A stretch of 64,000 bases of DNA from Methanoculleus frigidifontis (GTDB lineage Archaea; Halobacteriota; Methanomicrobia; Methanomicrobiales; Methanoculleaceae). Shown here one piece after another: positions 36,367 to 45,310 of the stretch. Numbering within the stretch: the stretch's first letter is position 1; each line of letters starts with the position of its first letter. A program made the translations under genes and the position numbers. The notes beneath the pieces are model-generated. The model did no database searches, was not told the origin of the DNA, and was given only the letters and a program-made list of their open reading frames with translations. The DNA lies in NCBI RefSeq assembly GCF_030464345.1, contig NZ_VCYH01000002.1:248001-312000 (forward strand), given 5' to 3'.

Positions 36367-36675
36367 GGCGGCGGTTACGCGCACCGAACATCAGCTGTTC
36401 CGAACGCCGGAAAACAAAGGGATGCGTATGCCCGGCCCTGACCGCTTCAGGTAACGATCCTCCTCGTACAGAGCGTGCATTTCTTAGCACCCTCCCCATC
36501 TCCCTCCGTGCCTTGCACTGACTTCACCCAACAGCCCAACGGCGTGCGGCATGGTTACTCGCCACGTGCAAGCGCTGTCATGAGACAAGCCGACCCGGCA
36601 TGCACCGGATACGCGTGCAGGGTATGCGAAAGCCTCATATGCGAGGGGGAAAGTAAGAGGGGGCTGGAGGAATGC
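36367..36675. other. Intergenic region before the dodecin gene
   Basis: These 309 bp stay open in the dodecin frame, but the extra upstream codons do not resemble dodecin and no second gene is supported. The GGAGG at the right end is the dodecin ribosome binding site. Confidence 0.5.
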
Positions 36676-36909
36676 ATGAATATGGCAGCACTGGGTAAGC
36701 CCTCCGTGGCCAAAGTCATTGAATTGATCGGTGCTTCTCCGAACGGGTGGGAGGATGCCGCGGCCAATGCCGTGAAGGAAGCCGCGAAAACCATCAAACA
36801 GATCAAGGGAGTCTATCTGAAGGAATGCACCGCGAAGGTTGAAGGCGACAGAATTGTGGAATATCGTGCCACCGTAAAAGTGACGTTTGTCGTGGAACGG
36901 GAGAGTTGA
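36676..36909 (+). CDS. Dodecin family flavin-binding protein
   Basis: This 77-residue protein has the full dodecin pattern VAKVIELIGASPNGWEDAAA, then KEAAKTIKQIKGVYLKE, then a strand VEYRATVKVTFVVE. Dodecins form 12-subunit hollow spheres that bind flavin (riboflavin or its breakdown product in archaea) and buffer free flavin. The flavin-stacking Trp in NGWED is present. The ATG at 36676 follows GGAGG by 5 nt; a second ATG 6 nt later is possible. Confidence 0.92.
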   Translation: MNMAALGKPSVAKVIELIGASPNGWEDAAANAVKEAAKTIKQIKGVYLKECTAKVEGDRIVEYRATVKVTFVVERES

Positions 36910-37068
36910 CCCTTTCCCATCGTTCTTTTCGGGAGCCTTTTTCGAGGTGCCGATGCCAGGTCGGTGAAGATTGATGAAAACTCCTCATCGACTTCTTTAA
37001 CACCTCTAACGTCCTCCCGGATCGAGGAGATCGGAGACTCCGATATGAGGTTGCATTCCCGGTATCTA

Positions 37069-37637
37069 CCGGAGGAGTGTATCCGGTATACGACCTCCGA
37101 GTCGGTCAGGGTCGTGCAGAAGGCCTCGCCGGAGGGCGGGGCGACAGACCGGTGACGGCCGCAGAAGCGATCCGTGCAGGAGCCGGTGAGCAAACCATTA
37201 TCCCGGACGCCGCCGATCTCCTGGATGGAGCGTGCCGGATGCAGCTGACCGTCATCGCCGGGTTCGGTGTCGGCGATATCGACACCTCCGAGATCAGACC
37301 GGCAGTCCTGGAGATAGCGGTCGACCCGGAGCGAGGCCGCGTTGTGGGACGAGATCCTCCTCGGCCACGCGATCAGGGGGGACTTCCGCTGCACCGCAGA
37401 ACCGATCCTCGATCGATTCCGGATCGCCGTCGGCCAGTACAGCGACCTTGACCGCCTCGAGGAGGCGCTCGCGGAGATCGCGGAGCGGGAGTACGATGCG
37501 GCGGGATGCAACGCCGTCGATGTCTATACTGTGCGGGATCTCGTCAGGGGACCGCGGCAGCAGCGGGAGGAGGCGGTCACGAGAAAGGAGACCGACACGA
37601 TCGAGGACGAGATCGCGACGGGGATCTACGGCGAGTA
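37069..37637 (+). repeat. Partial duplicate of the recQ 3' end and downstream gene (left copy)
   Basis: From CCGGAGGAGTGTATCC onward this stretch matches 48385-49004 closely: the last ~28 codons of recQ, the spacer and the whole downstream small gene. It differs by a 47-bp deletion in the spacer, between two TGCAGG copies that are still present at 48491-48496 and 48538-48543, and by point changes. With the right copy it forms direct repeats about 10.7 kb apart around the antiporter operon and recQ. Confidence 0.88.
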
Positions 37638-37638
37638 G
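37239..37638 (+). pseudogene. Frameshifted copy of the small gene after recQ
   Basis: This matches the intact 134-residue gene at 48602-49006: it starts MQLTVIAGFGVGDIDTSEIR, then an extra G near 37345 (GTTGTGGGACGAG against GTCGTGGACGAG) shifts the frame. The rest (EILLGHAIRGDFRCTAEP to the end) continues in another frame. Short open frames remain on each side, but no full product is possible without frameshifting. Confidence 0.82.
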
Positions 37639-38089
37639 TAACGAGAACGCTCATGAGTCCACCCAGGAAGCGACGCCTCATAGTACTCATCCAGGTGAGT
37701 ACGAATCAGGGTTAGGAACTTCACCAACCGCAAAACGGAACGCACACTTCCGGAAGGGAATGGCGAAATGGCCGGGAGGCCGACCTTCCGATGCACGGGC
37801 ATTCCATTTTACCCGCCACGCCCAGGCGGTTCCAACCGGACGCTCTTTGAGAGCATGAGCAGAAACGCTCTGAAAAAGAACTTCCCAACTGAGCTGATCT
37901 CGTGATACGTCCGCTGAATGAACGCCACGGCATCCGTGGCCAGGCCCCTCCTTTTGCCAGATCCGGGCCTGATTCAGGGTCAATTCACTCTTACAGAACG
38001 CTCGTTACGCTACCGGGAACTGCTGCCGGAGGGCAATTTTGATAAGACGGGTAGGACAAAAGTAGCAGAGAGAGATGAGGTACAGTTCG
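37639..38089. other. Intergenic region before the antiporter operon
   Basis: About 450 bp with no recognisable gene. An open minus-strand frame at 37687-37983 has no family resemblance. The right end carries A/T-rich stretches (CAATTTTGATAAGA near 38035) that may form the operon promoter. Confidence 0.45.
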
Positions 38090-38581
38090 ATGACGGGAGA
38101 CGGAACGCTTGTAAAAATAATTGCGACGTTTGGCATCCTCTTCGCCTTCTGGGCGATGCTATCGACCTATTTTGACGCGTTTCACCTGATAGGAGGGGTT
38201 ATCTGCTCGGCGATCGTCGCAGTGCTCTCGCACGATCTGCTCATACCCGGGCGCAGGGCGGGCGTGATCAGGAAGACGGGACGATTTATCTTCTGGTATG
38301 TTCCCTGGCTCCTGGTGGAGATATTCCACGCGGGCTTTGATGTGGCATACCGGGTGCTCCACCCGTCGATGCCGATCGCTCCGTCGATCATCTCATTCGA
38401 TACCGGCCTTTCAGGCGATGTGTCACGTACCGTCCTTGCAAACTCGATGACGCTGACCCCCGGGACACTAACGGTAGATGTGGAAGGAGGGGTGTATATC
38501 GTGCACTCGCTCTGCCCGACATTCTCCAGAGATGCAACGATGCAGAAGAAGGTAGCGGCGGTCTTTGAGGAGAAGGAATGA
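38090..38581 (+). CDS. mnhE: Mrp-type Na+/H+ antiporter subunit E (MbhA-like)
   Basis: This 163-residue membrane protein is the first gene of the ten-gene antiporter operon. Hydrophobic segments near the start are followed by the MnhE pattern (FIFWYVPWLLVEIFHAGFDV, NSMTLTPGTLTVDVEGG, YIVHSLCP). GAGGTA 8 nt before the ATG supports this start; an ATG at 38075 is an alternative. Its stop overlaps the next start (ATGA). The order of the operon follows the archaeal Mbh/Mrp module, not the bacterial A-to-G order. Confidence 0.9.
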   Translation: MTGDGTLVKIIATFGILFAFWAMLSTYFDAFHLIGGVICSAIVAVLSHDLLIPGRRAGVIRKTGRFIFWYVPWLLVEIFHAGFDVAYRVLHPSMPIAPSIISFDTGLSGDVSRTVLANSMTLTPGTLTVDVEGGVYIVHSLCPTFSRDATMQKKVAAVFEEKE

Positions 38582-38841
38582 TCGACGTCTTCACCATATC
38601 AGGGATCGTCCTGATATTCACGATATTTCTCTGCCTGTACCGGGTAGTAGCCGGTCCGGATTCCTGCAACCGGTTGATTGCAGTAAATGCGATCGGAACA
38701 AAGACGATTATCCTGCTCATCATCATCGGATATATCTACGAGCGGCCACTCTTCCTTGACATCTCCCTCGCGTATGCGATGATCAGCTTCACAGCAACGC
38801 TTGCAATGGCCAAATATCTTGAGAAAGGGTGTATCTGCTGA
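38578..38841 (+). CDS. mnhF: Antiporter subunit F (MbhB-like)
   Basis: This 87-residue, three-helix membrane protein carries the MnhF core CLYRVVAGPDSCNRLIAVNA and IISFTATLAMAKY-type final helix. It overlaps the E subunit by 4 nt and the next gene by one codon (TGATGA), showing tight coupling. It is a small structural subunit of the antiporter complex. Confidence 0.9.
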   Translation: MIDVFTISGIVLIFTIFLCLYRVVAGPDSCNRLIAVNAIGTKTIILLIIIGYIYERPLFLDISLAYAMISFTATLAMAKYLEKGCIC

Positions 38842-39158
38842 TGAACCCTGTAATCGAGGTTCTGTTCTTCGTGCTGATCGCGCTCGGGCTGTTCTTTATG
38901 TTCATCGGACCGCTCGGGCTGATACGCATGCCCGACTTTTACACCCGGGCTCACGCATCAGGCAAATGCGATTCGCTCGGAGAGGGGCTGCTCCTGCTCG
39001 GGTTCATCCTCTACGAAGGGTTTACCTTCAACATGGTAAAGCTCGTCTTCCTGATCCTGTTCATCTACATACTCACCCCGACGGCCACCTACGCGATTGT
39101 CCGGGCCGCCTACGTTATTGGCCTCAAACCATGGAAGGTCGGAGATGAGCGGAGATGA
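38841..39158 (+). CDS. mnhG: Antiporter subunit G (MbhC-like)
   Basis: This 105-residue, three-helix membrane protein has the MnhG motif GLIRMPDFYTRAHASGKCDSLG. The ATG at 38841 overlaps the preceding stop, and an in-frame GTG four codons upstream is rejected. The 3' end overlaps the next gene by 4 nt. Confidence 0.92.
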   Translation: MNPVIEVLFFVLIALGLFFMFIGPLGLIRMPDFYTRAHASGKCDSLGEGLLLLGFILYEGFTFNMVKLVFLILFIYILTPTATYAIVRAAYVIGLKPWKVGDERR

Positions 39159-39400
39159 TCTGGGAATTTAACTTTGCCATGTTCCTCTTCCTCGTGATCT
39201 GCGCGATCGCGGCGATCACCGTGCGGAATCTCCTCTCTGCCGTGGTCATTTTTGCCGCATACTCCCTGATAATGGCGGTGCTCTGGGCGGAGATGAATGC
39301 GGTCGACGTCGCTTTTACGGAAGCCGCCGTCGGCGCGGGCATCACGACCGTGCTTTTTATTGCAGTGGTATCGCGAACAACACGGAGGTCAAAGGATTGA
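39155..39400 (+). CDS. DUF4040-type antiporter subunit (MbhD-like, part of split MrpA)
   Basis: This 81-residue, mostly hydrophobic protein has LLSAVVIFAAYSLIMAVLWA and DVAFTEAAVGAGITTVLFIA, the DUF4040 signature found in the C-terminal part of bacterial MrpA and as separate MbhD in archaea. It belongs to the ion-path part of the complex. The stop overlaps the next start. Confidence 0.85.
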   Translation: MIWEFNFAMFLFLVICAIAAITVRNLLSAVVIFAAYSLIMAVLWAEMNAVDVAFTEAAVGAGITTVLFIAVVSRTTRRSKD

Positions 39401-39672
39401 GGAAGTGGGCACTTTTTGCGGTGATCGTCGTCGGCGCCCTTCTCCTCTGGGCAGAAGGAGACATCCCGCCGTTCGGGGATCCCGATACTCCGGCAAACAC
39501 CTACGTCGCGCAATACTACATTGAGAACGCGTACGAGGATGCCGATATGGCCAATATCGTCACCGTGATCCTCACCGACTACCGTAGCTACGATACGCTC
39601 GGCGAGGCGACCGTGATCTTTACCGCCGGAATGTCGCTGCTGCTGCTGCTTCGACGGGGTGGACGGCTGTGA
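39397..39672 (+). CDS. MbhE-like antiporter subunit (TTG start)
   Basis: This 91-residue protein has one helix at each end and a polar middle with FGDPDTPANTYVAQYYIENA, matching MbhE, the other piece of a split MrpA C-terminus. The only start that gives the full N-terminal helix is TTG at 39397, overlapping the previous TGA, with GGAGGTC 7 nt upstream. The end overlaps subunit B as GTGA. Confidence 0.82.
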   Translation: MRKWALFAVIVVGALLLWAEGDIPPFGDPDTPANTYVAQYYIENAYEDADMANIVTVILTDYRSYDTLGEATVIFTAGMSLLLLLRRGGRL

Positions 39673-40097
39673 AGGAAGACGTCGTCATACGGACGGTCAC
39701 GCGCATGATCGTCCCCTTTATCCAGCTCTTCGGACTCTACGTGATTCTCCACGGAGCCTCCAGTGCAGGCGGCGGGTTCCAGGGCGGCGTGATATTCGCA
39801 TCCGCGTTCATCCTGTACGGTATCGCGTTCGGAATCACCGAAGCCCGGAAGCGGATCTATGAAAAGATCACCACCGTCGCCGCCAGTCTCGGGGTGTATA
39901 TCTTTGCCGGGATCGGCCTTCTCGCGATACTTTTTGGCGGAAATTTCCTCGGGTACTCTGCATTGCCGCTCCCGCTGCCCGGGCCTGAGATCCGGGGACT
40001 GATGGCAGAGTTCGTCGAGATCGGTATCGGCATAACCGTGATGGCAGTAATGACCTCAATATTCTACGATATGGCGTCAAAAGAGGAAGTGGAATGA
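39669..40097 (+). CDS. mnhB: Antiporter subunit B (MbhF-like)
   Basis: This 142-residue, four-helix membrane protein shows the MnhB core ILHGASSAGGGFQGGVIFAS and GLMAEFVEIGIGITV. Its GTG start overlaps the preceding stop, and its ATGA end overlaps subunit C, so the operon is read as one coupled unit. Confidence 0.9.
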   Translation: MKEDVVIRTVTRMIVPFIQLFGLYVILHGASSAGGGFQGGVIFASAFILYGIAFGITEARKRIYEKITTVAASLGVYIFAGIGLLAILFGGNFLGYSALPLPLPGPEIRGLMAEFVEIGIGITVMAVMTSIFYDMASKEEVE

Positions 40098-40471
40098 TCG
40101 AAGAGATAATCACCGCGATCTTTCTGCGGTACAACTACTACATGGCTGTAATCATTATGCTCGTCGGCCTGTATGCGATGATCGCAAAAAGCAACCTCAT
40201 CAAGAAGATCATCGGGCTCAACATCTTCCAGACGGCCATATTCCTCTTCTATATCTCAACCGCCGATGTGGTCGGGGGCACCGCACCGATTCTCGTCCCC
40301 GGCACCGACGCCGTATATGTCAACCCCCTGCCCCACGTCCTCATCCTGACGGCCATCGTGGTTGCCGTGAGCACGACAGCAGTCGCCCTTGCGCTGGTGA
40401 TACGGGTATATGAGTCCTATGGAACGATAGAAGAGGACGAGATCGTTGAGCAATGGCAGGAATCATCATGA
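40094..40471 (+). CDS. mnhC: Antiporter subunit C (MbhG/NuoK-like)
   Basis: This 125-residue, three-helix subunit is homologous to NuoK of complex I. Marks are GLYAMIAKSNLIKKIIGLNI, FLFYISTADVVGGTAPI and PLPHVLILTAIVVAVSTTAVAL. It overlaps the D subunit by 4 nt. Confidence 0.92.
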   Translation: MIEEIITAIFLRYNYYMAVIIMLVGLYAMIAKSNLIKKIIGLNIFQTAIFLFYISTADVVGGTAPILVPGTDAVYVNPLPHVLILTAIVVAVSTTAVALALVIRVYESYGTIEEDEIVEQWQESS

Positions 40472-41964
40472 TCACAGAGCACTTCCCGATCCTTGTCATT
40501 GTCATAGCCCTGGTGGCAGCATACACCACGCTCCTTGCCGGGTGGGTCGACAGGAGATACTCTTTCCCGATTGCTCTGGGCACCATCGCGGTCCAGTTCG
40601 CCATCTCGCTCTACCTCCTGTGGGAAGTGGTGACGAACGGGACGATCCACTACAATCTCGGCAACTGGCTCCCGCCGTGGGGTATCGAGTACGTCGTCGA
40701 CCGACTGAGCGCGTACGTGCTCGTCATACTGCTGCTGCTTTCGCTCCTCTGCTGTATCTACTCGAAGAGAAGCATCGCAAACGAGATCGAGGAGAAGAAG
40801 ACCGTCGGTTTCTACGTGGTCTTCCTCCTGCTGGTCGCCGGCGTCTGCGGCATCGCCATAACCGGAGATATCTTCAACCTCTACGTCTTCCTCGAGATCT
40901 CCTCGATTGCGGCCTATACCCTCGTCGCGGCCGGGCGCGAGAGGCGCGGGTTCATGGCGAGCTTCAACTACCTGGTGATGGGTTCGGTCTCGGCAGGGTT
41001 CATCCTGCTCGGCATCGGACATCTCTACGTCGCCACCGGCACCCTGAACATGGCGGATCTCGCCCGCCTGCTGCCGCCGCTCTACGACTCGACCCTCATC
41101 CATACGGCCTTTGTCTTCTTCATCGTCGGATTATCCATCAAGACAGCGCTCTTCCCGCTGCACATGTGGCAGCCGGATGCGTATACCTACGCACCGTCGG
41201 TCGTGAGCGCCCTTCTATCCACGATCGTCGCGAAGATGGGCGTCTATGCGACCATACGGATCCTCTTCAGCGTCTTTACCGTCGGGTTCATCGTCGACTA
41301 TCTCCCGATCATGGAGATCTTCGCCTGGGTCGCCGCAGTCGCCATTATTGCAGGATCCGTGCTCGCGATTGCGCAGTACGATATGAAGCGGATGCTTGCA
41401 TACTCGAGCGTCAGCCAGATGGGCTACATCCTGCTCGGCATCGGGATCGCAAACAGCGTCGCGATGACCGGGGGCATCCTGCACATCCTGAACCATGCCG
41501 TCATGAAAGGATGCCTCTTCATGGTGGCCGGCGCAATCGTGTACCGGACGGGCGTTCGGAACATCGACGACTTCAAGGGAATTGCAAAGAAGATGCCGTA
41601 TACCTCCGCCGCGTTCTTTATTGCCGCGGCGTCGATGATCGGCATACCGCCGACCGTCGGGTTCATGAGCAAATGGTATCTCGCGCTTGGAGCGCTGGAC
41701 GCGGGCCAGTGGATCTTTGTGACGGTCATCCTTGCAAGCAGCCTGCTCTCCGCGGTATACTTCTGGAGGATCTTCGAGTACGCCTACTTCCGGGCCGAGG
41801 AGGGGCACGACCCGCATGCACCCGGAGCGGTCGACGATGCGCCTGCCAGCATGCTCGCCCCGATGCTCGTGCTTGCCGCTGCATGCGTGCTCTTCGGCCT
41901 CTTCGTCATCGTGCCGCTCTCGATCATCGAACCCGTGGTAATGACCCTGCTTGGAGGCGGATAG
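40468..41964 (+). CDS. mnhD: Antiporter subunit D, first NuoL/M/N-like copy (MbhH-like)
   Basis: This 498-residue protein with about 14 helices is a proton/ion-translocating subunit related to NuoN/NuoM. The TM5 Glu (NLYVFLEISSIAAYTLV), the TM7 Lys (GLSIKTALFPLHMWQPDAY) and the later Lys/His-rich helices are in place, so it should be competent for ion transfer. The ATGA overlap at 40468 decides the start over the GTG-like upstream frame. It is the first of three D-type subunits in a row. Confidence 0.92.
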   Translation: MITEHFPILVIVIALVAAYTTLLAGWVDRRYSFPIALGTIAVQFAISLYLLWEVVTNGTIHYNLGNWLPPWGIEYVVDRLSAYVLVILLLLSLLCCIYSKRSIANEIEEKKTVGFYVVFLLLVAGVCGIAITGDIFNLYVFLEISSIAAYTLVAAGRERRGFMASFNYLVMGSVSAGFILLGIGHLYVATGTLNMADLARLLPPLYDSTLIHTAFVFFIVGLSIKTALFPLHMWQPDAYTYAPSVVSALLSTIVAKMGVYATIRILFSVFTVGFIVDYLPIMEIFAWVAAVAIIAGSVLAIAQYDMKRMLAYSSVSQMGYILLGIGIANSVAMTGGILHILNHAVMKGCLFMVAGAIVYRTGVRNIDDFKGIAKKMPYTSAAFFIAAASMIGIPPTVGFMSKWYLALGALDAGQWIFVTVILASSLLSAVYFWRIFEYAYFRAEEGHDPHAPGAVDDAPASMLAPMLVLAAACVLFGLFVIVPLSIIEPVVMTLLGGG

Positions 41965-41965
41965 C

Positions 41966-43444
41966 ATGGCGGCGATCCAGTCCTACGCCCCGGTGCTGGC
42001 TCTGGCCATACCGTTTGCAGCATCGCTCCTGATCCTGGCCTTCAGGAACCACGAGTTCATCCGCGAGAGCTGGACGGTCATCGCCTCGGTGGTGAACTTC
42101 GCGGTCGTGCTCTCCCTGCTGCCGCTCATCCTTGCAGGAAACACGGCCGAGTACGCGATCATGCAGCTCCTGCCCGGGCTTGAGGTGGCGCTCCGGGTCG
42201 ACGCGTTCGGCCTGATCTTCGCCCTTACCTCGTCAAGCCTCTGGGTCGCGAACTCGTTCTACTCGATCGGGTACATGCGGGCGCTGAAAGAGCACGGGCT
42301 GACCCGGTACTTCTTCTGTTTCGCGGTCGCAATCGCGTCGGCGATGGGCATCGCGTTCTCGGCAAACCTCTGGACGATGTTTATCTTCTACGAGATCCTG
42401 ACGCTCTCGACCTACCCGCTCGTCGTCCACAACGAGAACGAAGCGGCCCGGCAGGCAGGCAGGAAGTATATCGCCTACCTGCTTACGGCAGGGATCTTCT
42501 TCCTGTTCTCGCTCATTGTGACCTACGCCCTGACCGGCACCACCGCCTTTGAGCCCGGCGGCATCCTGGCCGGGCACGGGACCGCCCTCATGCAGCAGAT
42601 CCTGTTTGTGACGTTCCTGGTCGGGTTTGCAAAGGCGGCGTGGATGCCGCTGCACTCCTGGCTCCCGAGCGCGATGGTCGCACCGACGCCGGTCAGCGCC
42701 CTCCTGCACGCGGTCGCGGTCGTGAAGGCAGGCGCGTTCGGCATCATCAGGATCGTCTGCTTCATCTTCGGGATCGACCTGATGGCGAATCTCGGCCTCG
42801 GGGTGCTGCTCGCCGTCATCGCCTCGATAACCATCATCGTCGCATCGATGTTCGCGCTTGCGCAGGACAACCTGAAGCGGAGGCTTGCCTACTCGACCAT
42901 CGGGCAGCTCTCCTACATCCTGCTCGGGGTCGCCCTCTTAACGCCGCTCGGCATCACCGGGGCGATGATCCATATCCCCTTCCACGCGTTCATGAAGATC
43001 ACGCTCTTCTTCTGCGCAGGCGCGATCATCGTCGCCGCAGGCATCGAGAATATCAGCGATATGAAGGGGCTTGCCCGGTCGATGCCGGTCACCATGACGG
43101 CGTTCGCCATAGGCGCGATCGCGGTGATCGGGCTTCCGCCCGCCTGCGGACTGATCAGCAAGTGGTACCTCGTGCTCGGCACGGTGCAGGCGCACGAGAT
43201 CGCGCTGCTGCTGGTGCTCATCGGCAGCACGGTCTTAAACGTCGCCTACTTCTTCCCGATCCTCTATACGGCGTTCTTTGAAGAACCGGAAGGCGGCGCG
43301 AAAGGCATCCGGGAGGCGCCGATGATGATGCTCGCACCATTGGTCGCGACCGCGCTCATCTCGATTGCACTTGGCCTCTATCCGGACCTGCCGTTCCTGC
43401 GGCTCGCCGAGATGGCGGTCCAGAACCTCATGGGGGTTGTGTGA
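41966..43444 (+). CDS. Antiporter subunit D, second copy
   Basis: This 492-residue, ~14-helix subunit of the same superfamily has FYEILTLSTYPLVVHNENEA (TM5 Glu), GFAKAAWMPLHSWLPSAM (TM7 Lys) and SALLHAVAVVKAG. GGAGG 8 nt before the ATG fixes the start, only one base past the preceding stop. It is clearly different from the first copy, so the three copies are old paralogues rather than a recent duplication. Confidence 0.9.
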   Translation: MAAIQSYAPVLALAIPFAASLLILAFRNHEFIRESWTVIASVVNFAVVLSLLPLILAGNTAEYAIMQLLPGLEVALRVDAFGLIFALTSSSLWVANSFYSIGYMRALKEHGLTRYFFCFAVAIASAMGIAFSANLWTMFIFYEILTLSTYPLVVHNENEAARQAGRKYIAYLLTAGIFFLFSLIVTYALTGTTAFEPGGILAGHGTALMQQILFVTFLVGFAKAAWMPLHSWLPSAMVAPTPVSALLHAVAVVKAGAFGIIRIVCFIFGIDLMANLGLGVLLAVIASITIIVASMFALAQDNLKRRLAYSTIGQLSYILLGVALLTPLGITGAMIHIPFHAFMKITLFFCAGAIIVAAGIENISDMKGLARSMPVTMTAFAIGAIAVIGLPPACGLISKWYLVLGTVQAHEIALLLVLIGSTVLNVAYFFPILYTAFFEEPEGGAKGIREAPMMMLAPLVATALISIALGLYPDLPFLRLAEMAVQNLMGVV

Positions 43445-45235
43445 ATGATCGGTATTCCCCCTGCCTTCATCTTTATCATAGGAGCGCTTCTCGTCCCCCT
43501 CGTCACGGGGCGTGCCCGGCCGCCGTACCTGGCCGCAGTCGGCCTCATCGGGCTTGCTGCAACGCTTCTCATCAGCCCGCAGACCTCATGGGTCGTCGGG
43601 CTCCTGCCCGAGTTCGATCTGGTGCTGCTGCACGCGGACGGCCTGAGCCTGCTTGCAGGCGGTGTATTCGCCTTTGCCGGCCTGCTTGCGCTCATCTATG
43701 CGGGCAGACTTCCCTCGACCGCCCACCATACGGCGGCGCTGCTCTACATGGGCGGGGCACTCGGGGTGGTCTTTGCCGGGGACTTCTTTACGGTATTCTT
43801 CTTCTGGGAGATCATGGCGATCGCCTCGCTCGTCCTGATCTGGTTCGGGGGATACCCGCGGTCGGCGGATGCAGGATTCCGGTATATCCTGCTTCACATC
43901 TTCGGGGGCAGCTGCCTGCTCGGCGGGATTGCGATCCAGTACGCCGCCACGGGATCGATCGCGGTCGGCCCGGTAGATGCGGGAGCAGGATACATGCTCA
44001 TGCTGATCGGCATCGGGGTGAACGCAGCGTTCATCCCGCTCCATACCTGGGTGCCGGACGCGTACCCGGAGGCGACCATCTACGGGTCGGTCTTCCTCTC
44101 CATCTTCACGACAAAGGCAGCAATCTACCTCCTTGCCCGGACGTTCCCGGGACTGGAGGCGCTCGCGTACATGGGCGCGCTGATGGTCGTGTACGGCGCA
44201 GTCTTTGCGCTCTTCCAGAACGATATCCGGAGGATCCTCTCGTATTCCATCGTCAGTCAGGTGGGGTATATGGTCGCAGGAATCGGGATCGGCACCGCAA
44301 TCGGTTTGAGCGCAGGCGCCGCCCATCTGGTCAACGACATCCTCTTTAAGGCGCTCCTCTTCATGGGCATGGGCGCGGTCATTCTCTCGACAGGGAAGAG
44401 CAACCTGACCGAACTCGGCGGGCTAGCGCGGAAGATGCCGATAACAGCGGCGTTCTGCATCATCGGCGCCGCCGCCGCCGCAGGGATCCCGGGCCTGAAC
44501 GGGTTTGTCAGCAAGGGTATGGTCACCGAGGCGGCACACGCCGCCCACCTTGATCCGCTCTCCCTCGTCCTTGCGGGCAGCTCGCTGATCACGCTGGTCT
44601 ACATGGCACGGCTCATCTACTACACGTTCTTCGCACGAAATGATGCGATATCGGCAGAAGAAGCGCCGTTTCCCATGCTCGCCGCCATGGGCGGAACCGC
44701 GGCGGCCTGTATCATCATCGGCGTCTTCCCGGGGCTGCTGCTTGCGGTTCTGCCATTTGCCGAGCACTACGATCCCTTCAGCCTCGGTCACCTGCTTGAG
44801 AGCGGGGCCGTCATCCTCGGGGCGGCCGTCCTCTTCGTCCTCGGGAGGCGGGCGCTCGCGCCGCGGACATGGGTGCTCTCCGACGTGGACATCCTGTACC
44901 GGCGGGCGGGCACCGGGTTTGTCTGGTTCTGCCAAACCCCCCTGCCGGGATTTGCCGATGCGATCGGCACCGTCCAGCAGGCGATCATCGACCGGCTCGC
45001 GTGGTTCACCCAGAACCCGGTCGACGCCACCAAACTCATCGGGGGCTGGATCGTCCTGCCGGTGGCAAAGGTATTCCTGCCCGAAGAATCGGTACGCGAC
45101 TTTGAGGAGGACCTGATGAAAACGCAGGAGAAATACCCGGGCGATCCTGCACGGCTGCGGAGCACCGGGTACGGGATCTTTCTCGCCTCGCTCTTCTTCC
45201 TCTTCTACTTCGTCATCTTCTATTTGACGGTGTAG
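43445..45235 (+). CDS. Antiporter subunit D, third copy with C-terminal extension
   Basis: This 596-residue member is longer than its neighbours. The ion-channel part keeps FFFWEIMAIASLVLIW (TM5 Glu), but the TM7 position that carries Lys in the other two is Asn here (GIGVNAAFIPLHTWVPDAYP). A Lys is present in the next helix (SIFTTKAAIYL). After about residue 470 comes a soluble segment (VLSDVDILYRRAGTGFVWF) and a last helix, as in long antiporter subunits with a lateral arm. It starts directly after the stop of copy two and ends the operon. Confidence 0.88.
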   Translation: MIGIPPAFIFIIGALLVPLVTGRARPPYLAAVGLIGLAATLLISPQTSWVVGLLPEFDLVLLHADGLSLLAGGVFAFAGLLALIYAGRLPSTAHHTAALLYMGGALGVVFAGDFFTVFFFWEIMAIASLVLIWFGGYPRSADAGFRYILLHIFGGSCLLGGIAIQYAATGSIAVGPVDAGAGYMLMLIGIGVNAAFIPLHTWVPDAYPEATIYGSVFLSIFTTKAAIYLLARTFPGLEALAYMGALMVVYGAVFALFQNDIRRILSYSIVSQVGYMVAGIGIGTAIGLSAGAAHLVNDILFKALLFMGMGAVILSTGKSNLTELGGLARKMPITAAFCIIGAAAAAGIPGLNGFVSKGMVTEAAHAAHLDPLSLVLAGSSLITLVYMARLIYYTFFARNDAISAEEAPFPMLAAMGGTAAACIIIGVFPGLLLAVLPFAEHYDPFSLGHLLESGAVILGAAVLFVLGRRALAPRTWVLSDVDILYRRAGTGFVWFCQTPLPGFADAIGTVQQAIIDRLAWFTQNPVDATKLIGGWIVLPVAKVFLPEESVRDFEEDLMKTQEKYPGDPARLRSTGYGIFLASLFFLFYFVIFYLTV

Positions 45236-45310
45236 CGGGGGAGAAGCCCTTTCACCATTCTTTTCCCGTTCGCCGGGCAGAATAGACACCGGGTGGTCCG
45301 GGCTCCGGAA

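Noticed and set aside
37687-37983. A 98-codon minus-strand frame before the antiporter operon
   Set aside because: No recognisable family or promoter, and it lies beside decayed duplicate DNA.
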